64,000 nucleotides of DNA from Dermatemys mawii (lineage: Eukaryota; Chordata; Testudines; Dermatemydidae): assembly GCA_007922305.1 (NCBI GenBank), contig ML677335.1, positions 40,584,034-40,648,033 of the forward strand. The letters run 5' to 3'. The notes beneath the pieces are model-generated. The model was not told the origin of the DNA. It worked only from the letters and a program-made list of their open reading frames with translations, and made no database searches. Positions within the stretch are counted from its first letter, which is position 1, and each line of letters begins with the position of its first letter. Below are positions 22,855 to 33,850 of the stretch, piece by piece. The translations under genes were made by a program, and so were the position numbers.

Positions 22855-25800
22855 GCAGAAAAAATGGAAGCTGGAGCCACATATTTTGTTTTTCCTCCAC
22901 TATTAAAATACACAGTGTGAAAGGTGATTAGACACCTTTTAGCACTACACATTACAGTGTTCCATTTTGAGAAGTCATTAATAAACCTATTTTTAAATGA
23001 ATTTTTTACAAATAAAGCATTCCCACACATGCTCAGGCCTTGTGTTAATTTTCATCCCAGAAAGCTGACATCTAAACTGCTTGAGCATAATTTATAATAG
23101 AAATGCTGACACAAACTTAACTGCAGTGGCACAAACAATTCCAGTATTAAAAAAGCCAAGAGAAGACTCCTTAAAACAAACTACATGAAGTTCAAAACTC
23201 AGATTAAAAGCATATGAACCTAAATTAATTTTATTGATGATTATTCAGTGCATTGTCAAACATCCTGCAGAATGCTCCAGTGAGAGGGATTTTTAAGGAT
23301 AATGATTTCTAAAAGATTTATTGGAAAATTCTCCTTGTGTTACACACCATAAGAACTCTTCATTTGTATTTTCTATAATTATACATTTCTATCAGGTGTT
23401 AGGACTATTAGCATGCACAAACACCCGCAACAACAAAAGCAGTCACTTGGAAAAGACTGGAAAGAGAAAACAGGGAAATCTAACACTCTCCTACCATGAA
23501 CAAGATGGTAAGAGCTGCTGCAGTTGCCAAATACGATACACAAAACATTTAATTTATAATAGTTAGAACCTGGCCCTTGACCAAGCCCAAAGAACTATGT
23601 CTTATTTCACTTGCTCTTGAATATGTCTCTTTTGGAGATAAATGACTGTGCTGTTTGCCAGTTCTCTCCTCTGTTTGGCGTTTTGTTTAGCTCTGCTTGT
23701 GACAAGCCAAGAGTTGATGCATCTGCTTGAATGTGTAATATACATCTTTGGTCAACTTAGCTTTTTTCCTTGACAATATTATGTCAAACAATCACATCAC
23801 AACTGGCTCTGATCTCTTTGTTGTTAGCTAATAAATTAAAGAGTATTTATTATCTGCAATCCTTTTTTCCTTTTTAATGGTGACACATTTGTGGTGAATT
23901 ACAGGGCAGCTTTATAAACTAGGCTGTGGGCCAGTATCAGCCCCTGCGTTCATGTGAATGTTCCCTCTCCCACTTGGCCTCCCAGCCTGGTGGTAAATCA
24001 AGGCAGCTGTCACAGCACACTAAGTTAGTGTGCGTCATTGGGGAGAGCAGGAAGCGTTGGGGGTATAATTCTGTCCATCAAACTAATATGTTATATCAGT
24101 AGCTTTGTAATCTTCTGCTATAAGTTATGGGAAGTGACACCTAAGAATTCACTTTGAAAGCAATGTGTTCCTCAGACTTTAAGCCAAAACAGACCCAATC
24201 TGCAGCAAGCATTCCTCTGTTTATATGAACGGCTTTGTAGCAGCTAGCAGCCATATCGCTATCAATGCAGCAGTATTTTGCACATTCCACTGCAAATCTC
24301 TCTCTGTTTACAGTCTTTGCAACAGAGTTTGTAAACTTTTTAAACATGATTTCTTCCCTTCTTCTTTTTTACCCTTCCTTTAACCTCCAGTAGCAGGATA
24401 GATAAATATACTCCTTGAATGTTATCATGACAAAGTGAACTCCTGACAGACAGGAATGAATGGGCGACCTATTTCCCTTGTCCATACCCCCTTCAACCTT
24501 TGCCTTGACAAATGTGGGAAATGACTGTCTAGGACAGGAGAAGAATACACACAGCACTATGATAGGAATGTCAACTTTTCTGTTAAATGTTCACAAGATA
24601 CTGAAAGAAATGAGTGAAGATAACACTTCCTACTTAAGGTTTTCTAAACAGCTCCACAAAGATCCAATTCACACCGTATCTCTTCTGAAAGGATTCCTTA
24701 TTTTCAGTGACCTTTTTAATGTTTCTGAAGACCAATAAAAAAGGGAACTTGGGCTCAGTTAAGTCTTTTTGTGAGGTGTGATCTGATCTGAAAGAAGTCT
24801 TGGGGGCATCTTCAAAAAGTCCCAAGCAGACATGCATGCCCTATCTCCCCCATGCACTGAAACAGAATATCTATGTTAAAAACATTGAATGTCTACATTT
24901 ACATTGCCAATCCAAAGTCTGATAAAGAAGACGGTGAGAATTTTATTTTTGCTGATCCTGGGTCTTAAATACCATGAAGAACTTTGATTTTGGTAACTTT
25001 TATAATCCAAGTTTTAGAGCAGGAAACAGTATCTGTTTTTCTTTCTAAATGCTTTTTTAGTTCCAGAGAAAATTTTAAAAAATCATAGAAAAATCAAATA
25101 AAGGAATCTTAATACCTGAAGTATTCATGAGAAACACTATCATAGTCTAATCAAACCTAGGTCCAACATTCTACTTATTAAAGCTTAACACACAGGAGAT
25201 TTAAAAAATGTTCAGGATTATGAAACAGACAGTTCTGTTTCTCTTAATGTGTGGGGGCATACAAATGTTGCTCCAGCACTCCCTTCAAGATCAACTTGAA
25301 AATCATGAGGGATATTTCACAGGGTCACATGGCAAACCATACAGCCTAACTACATAAGAAATTTTATATTTAAAAACATCATGCCTGGCTCACATGGCTT
25401 AAAAGTATGAAAAATTATATGCCAGCCTCAGTTAAATAGTAAGAAAATTACATTTCATACCTACAAAAGAATCTACTTAAATAGTAGACTTTCATTTTCT
25501 TAGTCTGTTCATCCTTGAAAATTACAGCAGTAGTGACTTGGGACTTTTTCTTCAGAACTCCATTTCAAAAACATACTTCAGAAATTCTGTTCTAGTGTAG
25601 TAGTCGGTAATTTGGAAACTGATGCAATCAAGTATAGCTTCTGAACTAGGTAAAGTAAACTGGCCTCACTTCACAGGACTTGCACTAAATCAGGTCCAAT
25701 GTGATTTGTGGGGGGAGGAATAAAGGGAGCAGGGGGGCAATACATCACCACAAGTGAGATGCAGGAAACTACAAGAGCTGTTACTGGGGGTCACATCTCT

Positions 25801-27169
25801 GGGTAGCCAGGGGCCGAACTTTGGGGCTGATGTAACCCATCAGCGGAGGCCCTCATCAGGGAATAGGGCTTCAGGCATCCACACCTTGCATTCCATTCAT
25901 CACAATCAGGGCTCAGATTGGGCTACTAGCTTTTTTATATATCTTCTATATGCTGCACTCACATCGCTCAGGTAATATATAAATACTTGACCATTTCTCA
26001 AGCACAGTTTCTCATGCAAGGATGTTGCCTTCATGCTTAATGGCAGTGCCTCTCCCCCTACTCCATGAGGTGAGTTTTCTTACCTAACAACTTTACAAAA
26101 CAGTCTGCGCTCAAACCACAACAGCTGATTTTCATAATTATGTTGGTAGCTCAATGCAGCACATAAACTCTTTCTTGCACCCATAGAATGCTAGGCATTA
26201 CAACTCCCTCATTCTCAAAGGACTGAGTTATTTCAACTTGGCTTGGGGGAGCAGCATCGATGGATTACACTGAGGCCTTTATCAACTTGTGTTGCTGCTT
26301 CCTTCAAATTGTGAAATCCCTCTATAAGGAGATTCTTGGGGTAGATAAAGAAGCACAGATGCTGCAGGCACCAGCAAAGACAGAAGATGGGGAAAGGGGC
26401 TTTTGTGGGTAAGCTGATACCCATGAGTTTAGGGGGCACGAATCCTTGGCCATTTCTGTGGGAGGCCAAATCATGTCCTCCTTTGATGGAAGGATAGGAA
26501 ACACAGTGAGCTGAAAATGTGTTTCTTCTCCTAACATAGGCTAGTGCCATACAGGACAGAATAAGCCTATGAGGATTCATGTTCAGACATGAGCTGGATC
26601 AAAAGACAAAGGTTTTATTTAAAAACTTGAAGGCAGTTTAGTTATCAAATGGATTAAACACTTTTAGGACTTTTCATCACACAAATTAATTGAAAAAAGG
26701 AACAACATGCGAAAGGAAGGTTAAACATGCATGTTCAGGACTTAGTGTTTCTTGTTCATTTAATAAAAACAAAATAGCATTATTAATGTCAACACAGAGT
26801 CAGAATTTTTCAATTAACTTTGGTAACATGCTAGCTACTACACAGTTTTACATATTCTTATTTTCATTCTGAGTTTTGACTTCATCTGACCCTCTATGGC
26901 AAAGCCACAATTCAAAATAAAACCAGATCTATCACTTCATTTGTTTTTGTTTGAAGTCTGCATCCCCACAAACATAAAATTTCATAGCAAAACAAAAGTA
27001 AACAATGAAACAGTCTTCAGAAATATTGTCTTATCCACAGACAACACTTTGCAGGTCTGCTGAGAAGTTTACAGACCAGAAGTGGTATGGAATATTGGAG
27101 ACACTTTATGATATAGTTGATACCAATAACATAAAATTGCAAGGAATATGACCATATAGGCCATGTAAG
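22855..27169. other. Unique DNA; possible regulatory block inside
   Basis: No gene was found; ORFs of up to 115 codons lack motifs. 23580-23960 is a repeat-free block that may be regulatory (listed separately). 25685-25975 is GC-richer with GGGGGGAGGAAT and AGGGGCCGAACT-like text. It may be an old LTR or other repeat but could not be assigned. Confidence 0.4.
23580..23960. promoter_or_regulatory. Candidate conserved non-coding element
   Basis: This is a repeat-free stretch containing TTATGTCAAACAATCACATC, TTGTTGTTAGCTAATAAATT and ATTTATTATCTGCAATCC. Such A/T-rich homeodomain and SOX-like words at high complexity are common in vertebrate enhancers. No conservation evidence is available. Confidence 0.25.
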
Positions 27170-27174
27170 CAACC
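27170..27174. repeat. 5-bp target duplication, left (CAACC)
   Basis: Matches CAACC at 28445-28449. It is followed directly by TGTGAAAATG, a TG-starting LTR end. Confidence 0.75.
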
Positions 27175-28444
27175 TGTGAAAATGTTATAACTTTCCAAGT
27201 ATAATGATCTTGTTTATATGTTTGTATTATGAGTTAGAGATATGTAGGGTATATCTATTTCCAAAGTTGTGCTGTGTTTCTGAGTGACACCCCCAGATAG
27301 ACTGGCATCAGCATTGCCTAGACTATTTGGTTTCCAACATGGGTCATCAGCTGTACAAAGAACCCACCGAAAAAAGCCAGCGGCTACATCAGGGGTAGGC
27401 AACCTATGGCACAGGTGCCGAAGGCGGCACACAAGCTGATTTTCAGTGGCACTCACTGCCCGGATTCTGGCCACCGGTCTGGGGAGGAGTTCTGCATTTT
27501 AATTTAATTTTAAATGAAGCTTCTTAAACATTTTAAAAACCTTATTTACTTTACATACAACAATAGTTTAGTTATATATTATAGATTTTTAGAAAGAGAC
27601 CTTCTAAAAACATTAAAATGTATTACTGGCATGCGGAACCTTAAATTAGAGTGAATAAATGAAGACTCGGCACATCACTTCTGAAAGGTTGCCTACCCCT
27701 GGGCTACATATTATGACTCAGCAGGACTTAAAGGGGCATGCTTATGGACAGGGGACTACAAAGTTTTTCCATGCCATGTGCTACAAGTTTGTGTTTGGAA
27801 CAAAGGAAGTACCAGACACGTGGTATCAGGGGAAAGGATTGGATCCAGATTAGAAAGGAGTCTAGTCTGTGAAATAAGAGTATTGGAACATCTCTGAGAG
27901 TGAGATTTTACATGTAAACAGTTTCTTAAAGTATTAGACTTAGACTTGCGTAGTTTTGCTTGGTGACTTACTTTTTTCTGTCTATTATTGCTTGAAACCA
28001 TTTAAATCCTATTTTTTATACTCAATAAAATCACTTTTGTTTATTAATGAACCCAGAGTAAGCGATTAATACCAGGGGGAGCAAACAGCTGTGCATCTCT
28101 CTCTCAGTATTGTAGAGGGCTGACAACTTATGGATTTACCCCATATAAGCTTTATACAGAGTAAAACAGATTTATTTGGGGTTTGGATCCCATTGGGAAC
28201 TTGGTGGGAACTGAGTGGCAGGTATTGGGAACTGGAAGCAGGTAACCTGCTAAGCTGTTTTCAGTTAAGTCTGCAGCTTTGAGGACATGGACCAGACCTG
28301 GGTCTGTGTTGCAGCAGACTAACATGTCTGGCTCAACCACGCAGGGTCCTGGAGTCCTAAGCCGGCAGGGAAAACAGGCTCAGAAGTAATTTCAGTACAT
28401 CAGGTGTCAGTGCCAAGGGGATCTCTGTGACTGAACTCATCACA
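27175..28444 (+). mobile_element. Solo LTR (turtle-type), interrupted by a hAT MITE
   Basis: Begins TGTGAAAATG and ends CATCACA, giving the TG...CA termini of an LTR, with CAACC duplicated on both sides. Landmarks recognised in order are ATTATGACTCAGCAGGACTT, a polyadenylation signal CAATAAAATC at about 28022, GGGGGAGCAAACAGCTGTGC, TTATTTGGGGTTTGGATCCC and GGGTCTGTGTTGCAGCAGAC. No internal gag/pol region or second LTR is present, so the element was reduced by LTR-LTR recombination. Net length is about 950 bp once the nested MITE and its duplication are removed. Whether it is Gypsy or retrovirus-like cannot be told from the LTR alone. Short ORFs within it are not genes. Confidence 0.8.
27390..27701. 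mobile_element. hAT MITE (CAGGGGTAGGCAACCT family)
   Basis: Left end CAGGGGTAGGCAACCT and right end AGGTTGCCTACCCCTG are perfect 16-bp inverted repeats. The 8 bases GGCTACAT are duplicated exactly at 27382-27389 and 27702-27709. The 312-bp interior (GGCACACAAGCTGATTTTCA, TTTAAATGAAGCTTCTTAAA) is non-coding. It inserted into the LTR described above and is therefore younger. A related end lies at 63300-63367. Confidence 0.95.
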
Positions 28445-28449
28445 CAACC

Positions 28450-29050
28450 CTCATCTCGTTTTCTCTCTTTCTTTTATAATAAACGTTCAGTTTTAGGTGG
28501 TAAAGAATTGGCTGTCAGCATGGTATTTTGGGTAAGATCAATATTGTTCTTGATATGTGGCTGGCCCTTTGTGGTCAGAAGAACATTTTCTATAGTGAGT
28601 AGAGTTTTTAAATAACTTTTCGCTGTACTGTACCTATGTGATAACTGGACTGGAATGCAATAAATGGGGTTCTGTGATCTCATTTTTAGCTTCTTGAAAA
28701 CCAGTGTGAGGGATCAGGAGGACAGTTTGTGACTGGTTGGTGAATCTAATTTCAGCCCAACCACCAATTTTGGGAGAATCTGCTTTTCTTTTTTGCAGCC
28801 CTGCTCTGATCTCAGCATTTTCAGTGACTTAGACACCCTGGGTCACAAGTGGTTACAGAAAACTCTTTTAGTTTCATGCCTGTGTTTAAACCAGTTTCTG
28901 GTAACAACATGAAACATTTGCAAAGTTCTACCATACAATGTAGGTGAAGCAGTACCCAGGCAAGGTGACGTGAGGTGATCAAGGTGAGAGGTCAGCATAA
29001 ATGAGAGCTTTCTTTTCTCAGGACTATGACTTAATTTGATATCACTGCTC
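28450..29050. other. Unique or unassigned DNA
   Basis: No gene or recognised repeat. Part may belong to the 5' flank of the transposase-like element that follows, whose left end could not be fixed. Confidence 0.4.
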
Positions 29051-29059
29051 TACAGCCAA

Positions 29060-29549
29060 AATGCTTCTGAAATAAATGTAGTCAAACTTTACTAATTCTG
29101 GGTCACTGAGAACGAAAATGATGCTTAAAATTGTTGATTGGCTCTAGTTTTCAAGATATGCTATTGGGTCAGTATATACGACCCTTGACCTGGGAATGGC
29201 GGAGGATAAGTGAGTTATAAATGGAAGGGATCTCCATTTAAACCAGAAATGACTAAAATACATCTTTGACTGGATCTAGGAATAAATCTATGACTGGGTT
29301 TGGACAGTACTTGCTTTTTAGGCAAAACAATGAATGATGCAATCTGAAGCTGGTATTGCATCATACATGATATGAATTGTATCATGTTACTCCTAGAAGT
29401 CACGGATGATGCAATCATAACGAAGCTGACATCACTCTGAACAAATTGCCCTATATCAGCTCTAGAAATCATACAGTGTCGTGCTCTCTTATTTGTCAGT
29501 GTGTGGTTTTGCAAAGGGACACATTTCTGTTTAGCCAAAGTGAGCAGAG
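29060..29549 (+). promoter_or_regulatory. 5' non-coding region of the transposase-like element
   Basis: This GC-moderate leader precedes the 562-codon ORF. It holds three copies of a GATGCAATC word: direct at 29336-29344 and 29408-29416, and inverted (ATTGCATCA) at 29355-29363, with ATGATATGAATTGTATCAT between. Such repeated and inverted words could be transposase or host-factor sites. AGATATGCTATTGGGTCAGT at about 29153 is a stretch I recall next to this ORF in other reptile copies, so the element probably starts near or left of 29060. Confidence 0.4.
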
Positions 29550-31238
29550 ATGCCTCGTACTTGTGTGAACAGTGCAGACAACTTCTGCTATGTTTGTGGT
29601 AAAGTGACTTTTGTATCACAAAAATGCAGTATAACCACTATGATTAAGAAAGCCTATCGCCTTTATTTTGGCTGCAAAATTGGAGATCAGGACAAGAGGT
29701 GGGCCCCACACATATGCTGCAACACTTGTGCAACAAATCTTCGCCAGTGGTTGAACAGAAAAAGGAAATCCATGCCTTTTGCAGTGCCAATGATTTGGAG
29801 AGAGCCAACAGATCATACCAGCAATTGTTACTTCTGCATGGTGCCTCCAGTTGAGAAAGGGGTGTCAAAGAAGAAAAAGTGGACTGTGCATTATCCAAAC
29901 ATTCCATCAGCTATACGCCCAATACCCCACGGAGAAGGACTGCCGGTTCCTGATACACCAGAATCATTCTCACTTGAGTCAGATGAGGAAGAGGATGAAA
30001 CTTCTGGTCCTGAACCATCAATGTCACAGGACCCACATTTTCTCCCATCCTCCTCCTCTGAACCACACCTCATAACACAAGCTGAACTGAATGACCTTGT
30101 CAGGGATTTGGAACTACCCAAGAGTAAGGCAGAGCTGTTGGGCTCCAGACTACAGCAGTGGAATCTCCTGGCAGGTGACGTTAGGGTTTCCATGTTCCGT
30201 GACCGTCAAAAGGATCTTGTCCCATTCTTCTTCATGGAAGGTGATCTTGTAGCCTGCAACAAGATCGATGGTGTGATGGCAGCCCTCAACATCGTTCACG
30301 ATCCAGATGAGTGGAGACTCTTCATTGATTCATCGAAGACGAGTCTTAAAGCTGTTTTGCTGCATAATGGCAATGTTTTGCCATCAATTCCAGCTGGTCA
30401 TGCGGTCCATATGAAGGAAACCTATGCCAACATGAAACAACTTTTTAGGTGCATAAACTATGACCAACATCAGTGGCAGCTTTGTGGCGATTTGAAGGTT
30501 GTTGCTCTCTTGCTTGGTCTGCAGACTGGATACACAAAGTACTGCTGTTTTCTCTGCGAATGGGATAGTCGTGCAAGAGATTCCCACTACATCAAGAAAG
30601 ACTGGCCACTCCGACAGTCATTGGAGCCTGGGAGGAAAAGTATTCAGCATCCACCACTTGTTGAATCAAGGAAGATTTTGTTACCACCCTTCCACATCAA
30701 GCTGGGTCTGATGAAGAACTTTGTCAAGGCCATTGACAAAACACAAGCAGCTTTCAAGTACCTCCGTGGAAAATTTCCAAGGTTAAGTGAAGCTAAGATA
30801 AAGGAAGGTGTCTTTGTTGGTCCTCAGATTCATGAACTTCTTCGAGATGATGCATTTGACCATGCACTGCGTGGCAAGGAAAAGACGGCATGGAAAGCCT
30901 TCCAGTCAGTGGCAATACATTTTCTCGGAAACAACAAGGCAGACAACTACAAGTTGTTGGTGGAAAACCTCCTCAAGGCGTACAAAAGCCTTGGTTGCAA
31001 CATGTCACTAAAGATACATTTTTTGCACTCTCATCTAGATTTTTTTCCACCGAACTGCGGAGCAGTGAGCGACGAGCACGGCGAGCGATTTCACCAGGAC
31101 ATTGCAACAATGGAGAAATGCTATCAGGGCAAATGGAGTCCATCAATGCTTGCAGACTATTGCTGGACAGTGACAAGAGATGCTCCATTTAATGAATACA
31201 AGAGACAAGCCAAGAAGCGCCGAGTAGACACTGAATAG
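29550..31238 (+). CDS. Cys-rich transposase-like protein, intact 562 aa
   Basis: This is the only long open frame in the window, with no stop or frameshift. The start has a purine at -3 (GAG-ATG). Residues 1-100 carry paired cysteines C13-x2-C16, C56/C57-x2/3-C60 and C93-x2-C96, which look like a metal-binding N-terminal module. Residues 107-111 are basic; 135-170 are acidic and serine-rich, a likely linker. The C-terminal two thirds has an RNase H-like layout by inference: LFIDSS with D260, LCGDLKVV with D314, then C333-x2-C336 and H346, and SDEHGERFHQD with E509/E512. These could be a DDE/D triad with a zinc-binding insertion. GC content is visibly above the flanks. I recall near-identical multi-copy proteins in reptiles, fish and invertebrates, so a transposon origin is far likelier than a host gene. 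The superfamily could not be assigned. Confidence 0.75.
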   Translation: MPRTCVNSADNFCYVCGKVTFVSQKCSITTMIKKAYRLYFGCKIGDQDKRWAPHICCNTCATNLRQWLNRKRKSMPFAVPMIWREPTDHTSNCYFCMVPPVEKGVSKKKKWTVHYPNIPSAIRPIPHGEGLPVPDTPESFSLESDEEEDETSGPEPSMSQDPHFLPSSSSEPHLITQAELNDLVRDLELPKSKAELLGSRLQQWNLLAGDVRVSMFRDRQKDLVPFFFMEGDLVACNKIDGVMAALNIVHDPDEWRLFIDSSKTSLKAVLLHNGNVLPSIPAGHAVHMKETYANMKQLFRCINYDQHQWQLCGDLKVVALLLGLQTGYTKYCCFLCEWDSRARDSHYIKKDWPLRQSLEPGRKSIQHPPLVESRKILLPPFHIKLGLMKNFVKAIDKTQAAFKYLRGKFPRLSEAKIKEGVFVGPQIHELLRDDAFDHALRGKEKTAWKAFQSVAIHFLGNNKADNYKLLVENLLKAYKSLGCNMSLKIHFLHSHLDFFPPNCGAVSDEHGERFHQDIATMEKCYQGKWSPSMLADYCWTVTRDAPFNEYKRQAKKRRVDTE

Positions 31239-31617
31239 GACTAAACCATGTACTTAATAGTTTTTTGCCTTTTGTTTCATATACATTTTATTTATATAAC
31301 CCTTTTGCTGATTTTTAAAGTGTTACATAAACAGGACAGGTGAAATATTATCATGTAAAGCAACCATAAACACATGAAAAGACCTAGGTTTACAATTTAT
31401 GATTAAAACTCTATCTACACAATATACATAGACATAAAATGTAAAAACTTAAATATCTTAGAAACAGTAGCCAGTGAGTTGTTTTAATTGTCATATTTGA
31501 ATTCAGTACATCAAAATACATATAAAATATCACATTTTATCTCTGAAGCAGACGACTTCTAAAAAATTGTAGACCAGTGTATTTTAGATTCAGCATAACT
31601 ATAATATTATTTTGCAT
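31239..31617. other. 3' flank of the transposase-like ORF
   Basis: A+T-rich, non-coding. It probably includes the element's 3' untranslated part (ATGTACTTAATAGTTTTTTG onward). No terminal inverted repeat matching the 5' side was found by eye, so the right end is unknown. Confidence 0.4.
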
Positions 31618-31690
31618 TTACTGACCAAAATTCTCAAAGGTAACTTTTGACTTTGGGTGCTCAACTTGACATACGTTATATTAAAAGAGG
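31618..31690. repeat. GATTTTCAAAAGTGACT-type repeat, copy 1
   Basis: CCAAAATTCTCAAAGGTAAC, TTTTGACTTTGGGTGCTCAA and CTTGACAT match a dispersed reptile repeat that is also present near 36040 and 37676. Confidence 0.45.
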
Positions 31691-31789
31691 ATACTATTGT
31701 CAGCAGGCAGTCGTTCAATACTTCTGAAAATTAGAACACCTCTTTATGATGTCTCAGTTTGGGCATCCGGAATCTTAATTCACTTTTGA

Positions 31790-31980
31790 AAAGTCACTTT
31801 TCAAGCAGGCATCTTACAGCACTTTACTAACATCAAGCTTTATAATGCACCCCAGTGAAGCAAATATTACTACAATATAACCATTTTACAAATGAACAAA
31901 AGAAAAACATGAAGGTTAAGAATTTGCTCATGTCCATGCAGTTGGACCAGTGGCAGAGCTCAGAACAACAATAATGAACA
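31790..31980 (+). repeat. MIR-type SINE
   Basis: CAGCACTTTACTAACATCAA, AAATATTACTACAATATAAC, CATTTTACAAATGAACAAAA, GTTAAGAATTTGCTCATGTC and GGACCAGTGGCAGAGCTCAG follow MIR order. It abuts the CR1 at 32013. Confidence 0.6.
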
Positions 31981-32012
31981 ATATTCTAAAGAAACCATTT
32001 GGGAGCTTAAAA

Positions 32013-32918
32013 CAACATAAGAATGACCATACTGGGTCAGGCCAATGGTCCATTAGCCAAGTATCCTGTCTTCCAACAGTGGCCAATGTCAGGTGCTTCA
32101 GAGGGAATGAACAGAACAAGGCAGTTATTGAGTGATCCATCCCCAGGTCATCCAGCCCAACTTCAGGAAGACAGAGGTTTAAGGAGACCCAGAGCATGAC
32201 ACTGCATCCCTGACAATCTCTGCTAACAGAAATTGATGGATCTGTCCTTCAGGAACTTCTCTCACTCTTTTTTGAACCCAGTTATACTTTTGGCCTTCAC
32301 AACGTTCCCTTGCAACAAGTTCCACAGGTTAACTGTGCATTGTGTTAAGTACTTTTTATGTTTGTTTTAAACCTACTGACTATTAATTTCATTGGGTGAC
32401 CGCTGGTTCTTGTGTTATGCGAAGAGTTAAATAACACTTCTTTATTCACTTGCTCCATGACATTGGTGATTTTATAGGCTTCTATCATATCTCCCTTCAC
32501 CCATCTCTTTTCGAAGATAAACAGTTCCAGTCTTTTAATATTTCATCATATGGAAGCTGTTCCATGCCCTAATAATTTTTGTTGCCCTTCTCTGTACTTT
32601 TTCCAATTTTTATACATCTTTTTTGAGATGGGTGACCGGAACTTCATGCAGTATCCAAGGTGTGGCTATACCACAGATTTATACAGTGGCATGATGGTAT
32701 TTATGGTCTTATTATCTATCCCTTTCCTAATGGTTTCTAACATTCTGTTAGCTTTTTTTTGACTGTTGCACATTGAGCAAATGTTTTCAGAGAACTATCT
32801 GCAATGACTCCAAGATCTCTTTGTTGAGTGGTAACAGCTAATTTACAACCCAGATTTGAAAGATCCTTTGTAACTCTTCAAAGTCAGTTTTGGATTTAAC
32901 TGTCTTGAAAAATTATGA
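32013..32918 (-). mobile_element. CR1 LINE 3' end, 5'-truncated, internally deleted
   Basis: Reading + strand, the reverse-complement CR1 tail is plain: AACATAAGAATGACCATACT, GGGTCAGGCCAATGGTCCAT, CCTATTGAACCCAGTTATAC-like text, GACTATTAATTTCATTGGGT, GATTTTATAGGCTTCTATCA, TCATATGGAAGCTGTTCCAT and GACTCCAAGATCTCTTTGTT. After CAGCTAATTTACAACCCAGA it jumps to AGATCCTTTGTAACTCTTCA, which in the family lies roughly 100 bp further on, so a segment is missing. Copies of this tail are characteristic of turtles. The short ORFs are not functional. Confidence 0.93.
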
Positions 32919-33079
32919 AAAATTATAATCTTCAAAGGGAAAACATTTACTTTTAAAGTATAAACATTACAATAATCTCAGTGTCCTTAAAAAGAAGAAA
33001 ATAAGAAAAAAAGCCAAAAATCCTAGCCTATACTTTTGGGTGAATGTGTTAAGATTAGCAGCCGTTAGTCTGTATCCAT

Positions 33080-33253
33080 AAATAAAACGAGGAATACTTG
33101 TGGCACCTTAGAGACTAACCAGTTTATTTCAGCATAAGCTTTCATGGGCTATAGCTCACTTCATCAAATGCATCCGATGTATAGCCCACGAAAGCTTATG
33201 CTGAAATAAACTGGTTAGTCTCTAAGGTGCCACAAGTATTCCTTGTTTTATTT
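33080..33253. mobile_element. Penelope-like fragment, inverted pair (palindrome)
   Basis: Two arms, 33080-33153 and 33180-33253, are reverse complements at about 72 of 74 positions, with a 26-bp centre. Each arm contains TTAGTCTCTAAGGTGCCACA and GAAAGCTTATGCTGAAATAA, a repeat abundant in turtles. Read outward from the centre, each shows a hammerhead-like core: on the minus strand TTTGATGA, a stem-loop, then GAAA-GC-TTAT-GC. Hammerhead motifs are known from Penelope-like retroelements, whose terminal copies may lie in inverted order, so I infer that origin. Host repeat class could differ. Confidence 0.7.
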
Positions 33254-33639
33254 TTGGGTGAATGTTCATATATCTTTCTAAAAGGAAACAAGTTGTGATT
33301 GTATATGTCTTATTTACGTGAACTATTATAGTATACATGTGACTAGGAAATTCTCCATTTTAAATCTTTAATAATAGTGGCAGAACAGATTTTCCCATCA
33401 ATTTCTGATAACAAAAATGTTAGCGCATTGTAATGCTTAGAAGCACATATGGCTCCACAGTAGAGCACAAATGATGTCAAATTACAACTCAGTGTCAGGT
33501 CAAATTCAACCCTAGGCTAATCAAGCACCACCATGAACTTGAATAGGAGTTATACCCAATTAAATTGAGGCTGAATTTGGGTGTTTCTTTTTTAGACAAC
33601 ATTAGGTTTCACAAACAAAAAAAGAATGACATTGGGGTT

Positions 33640-33850
33640 ATGGGGCTCGATTAAGACTCAGGAGTCCTGGGTTCAGTTGCCAGGGTGATAAAGATCAGAA
33701 AGATAAAGATCATTTCTTTCTTCCACCCTTGGTCTGTCTTGTTTCTTTTAATTGTATGCAAGTTCTTTGGAGCAGAAACTGTCATTTGCCACATAATTGT
33801 ACAGCACCTAGCAAAACAGGTGCTATATGATTGTAGCTGCAGCAGGCAGA
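33640..33850 (-). repeat. MIR-type SINE with linked tail, remnant
   Basis: GACTCAGGAGTCCTGGGTTC begins the SINE in reverse orientation. GGAGCAGAAACTGTCATTTG and TTGTACAGCACCTAGCAAAA form the same linked tail as at 2003-2215. The middle is replaced by a short AAAGATCA duplication. Confidence 0.5.

Noticed and set aside
27175..28444. Idea that this is a host promoter or gene 3' end because of the AATAAA signal
   Set aside because: TG...CA ends and the exact CAACC duplication identify it as a solo LTR; the signal is the LTR's own.
29215..29619. 134-codon minus-strand ORF beside the transposase-like gene
   Set aside because: Antisense to the element's leader and ORF start; no motif of its own.
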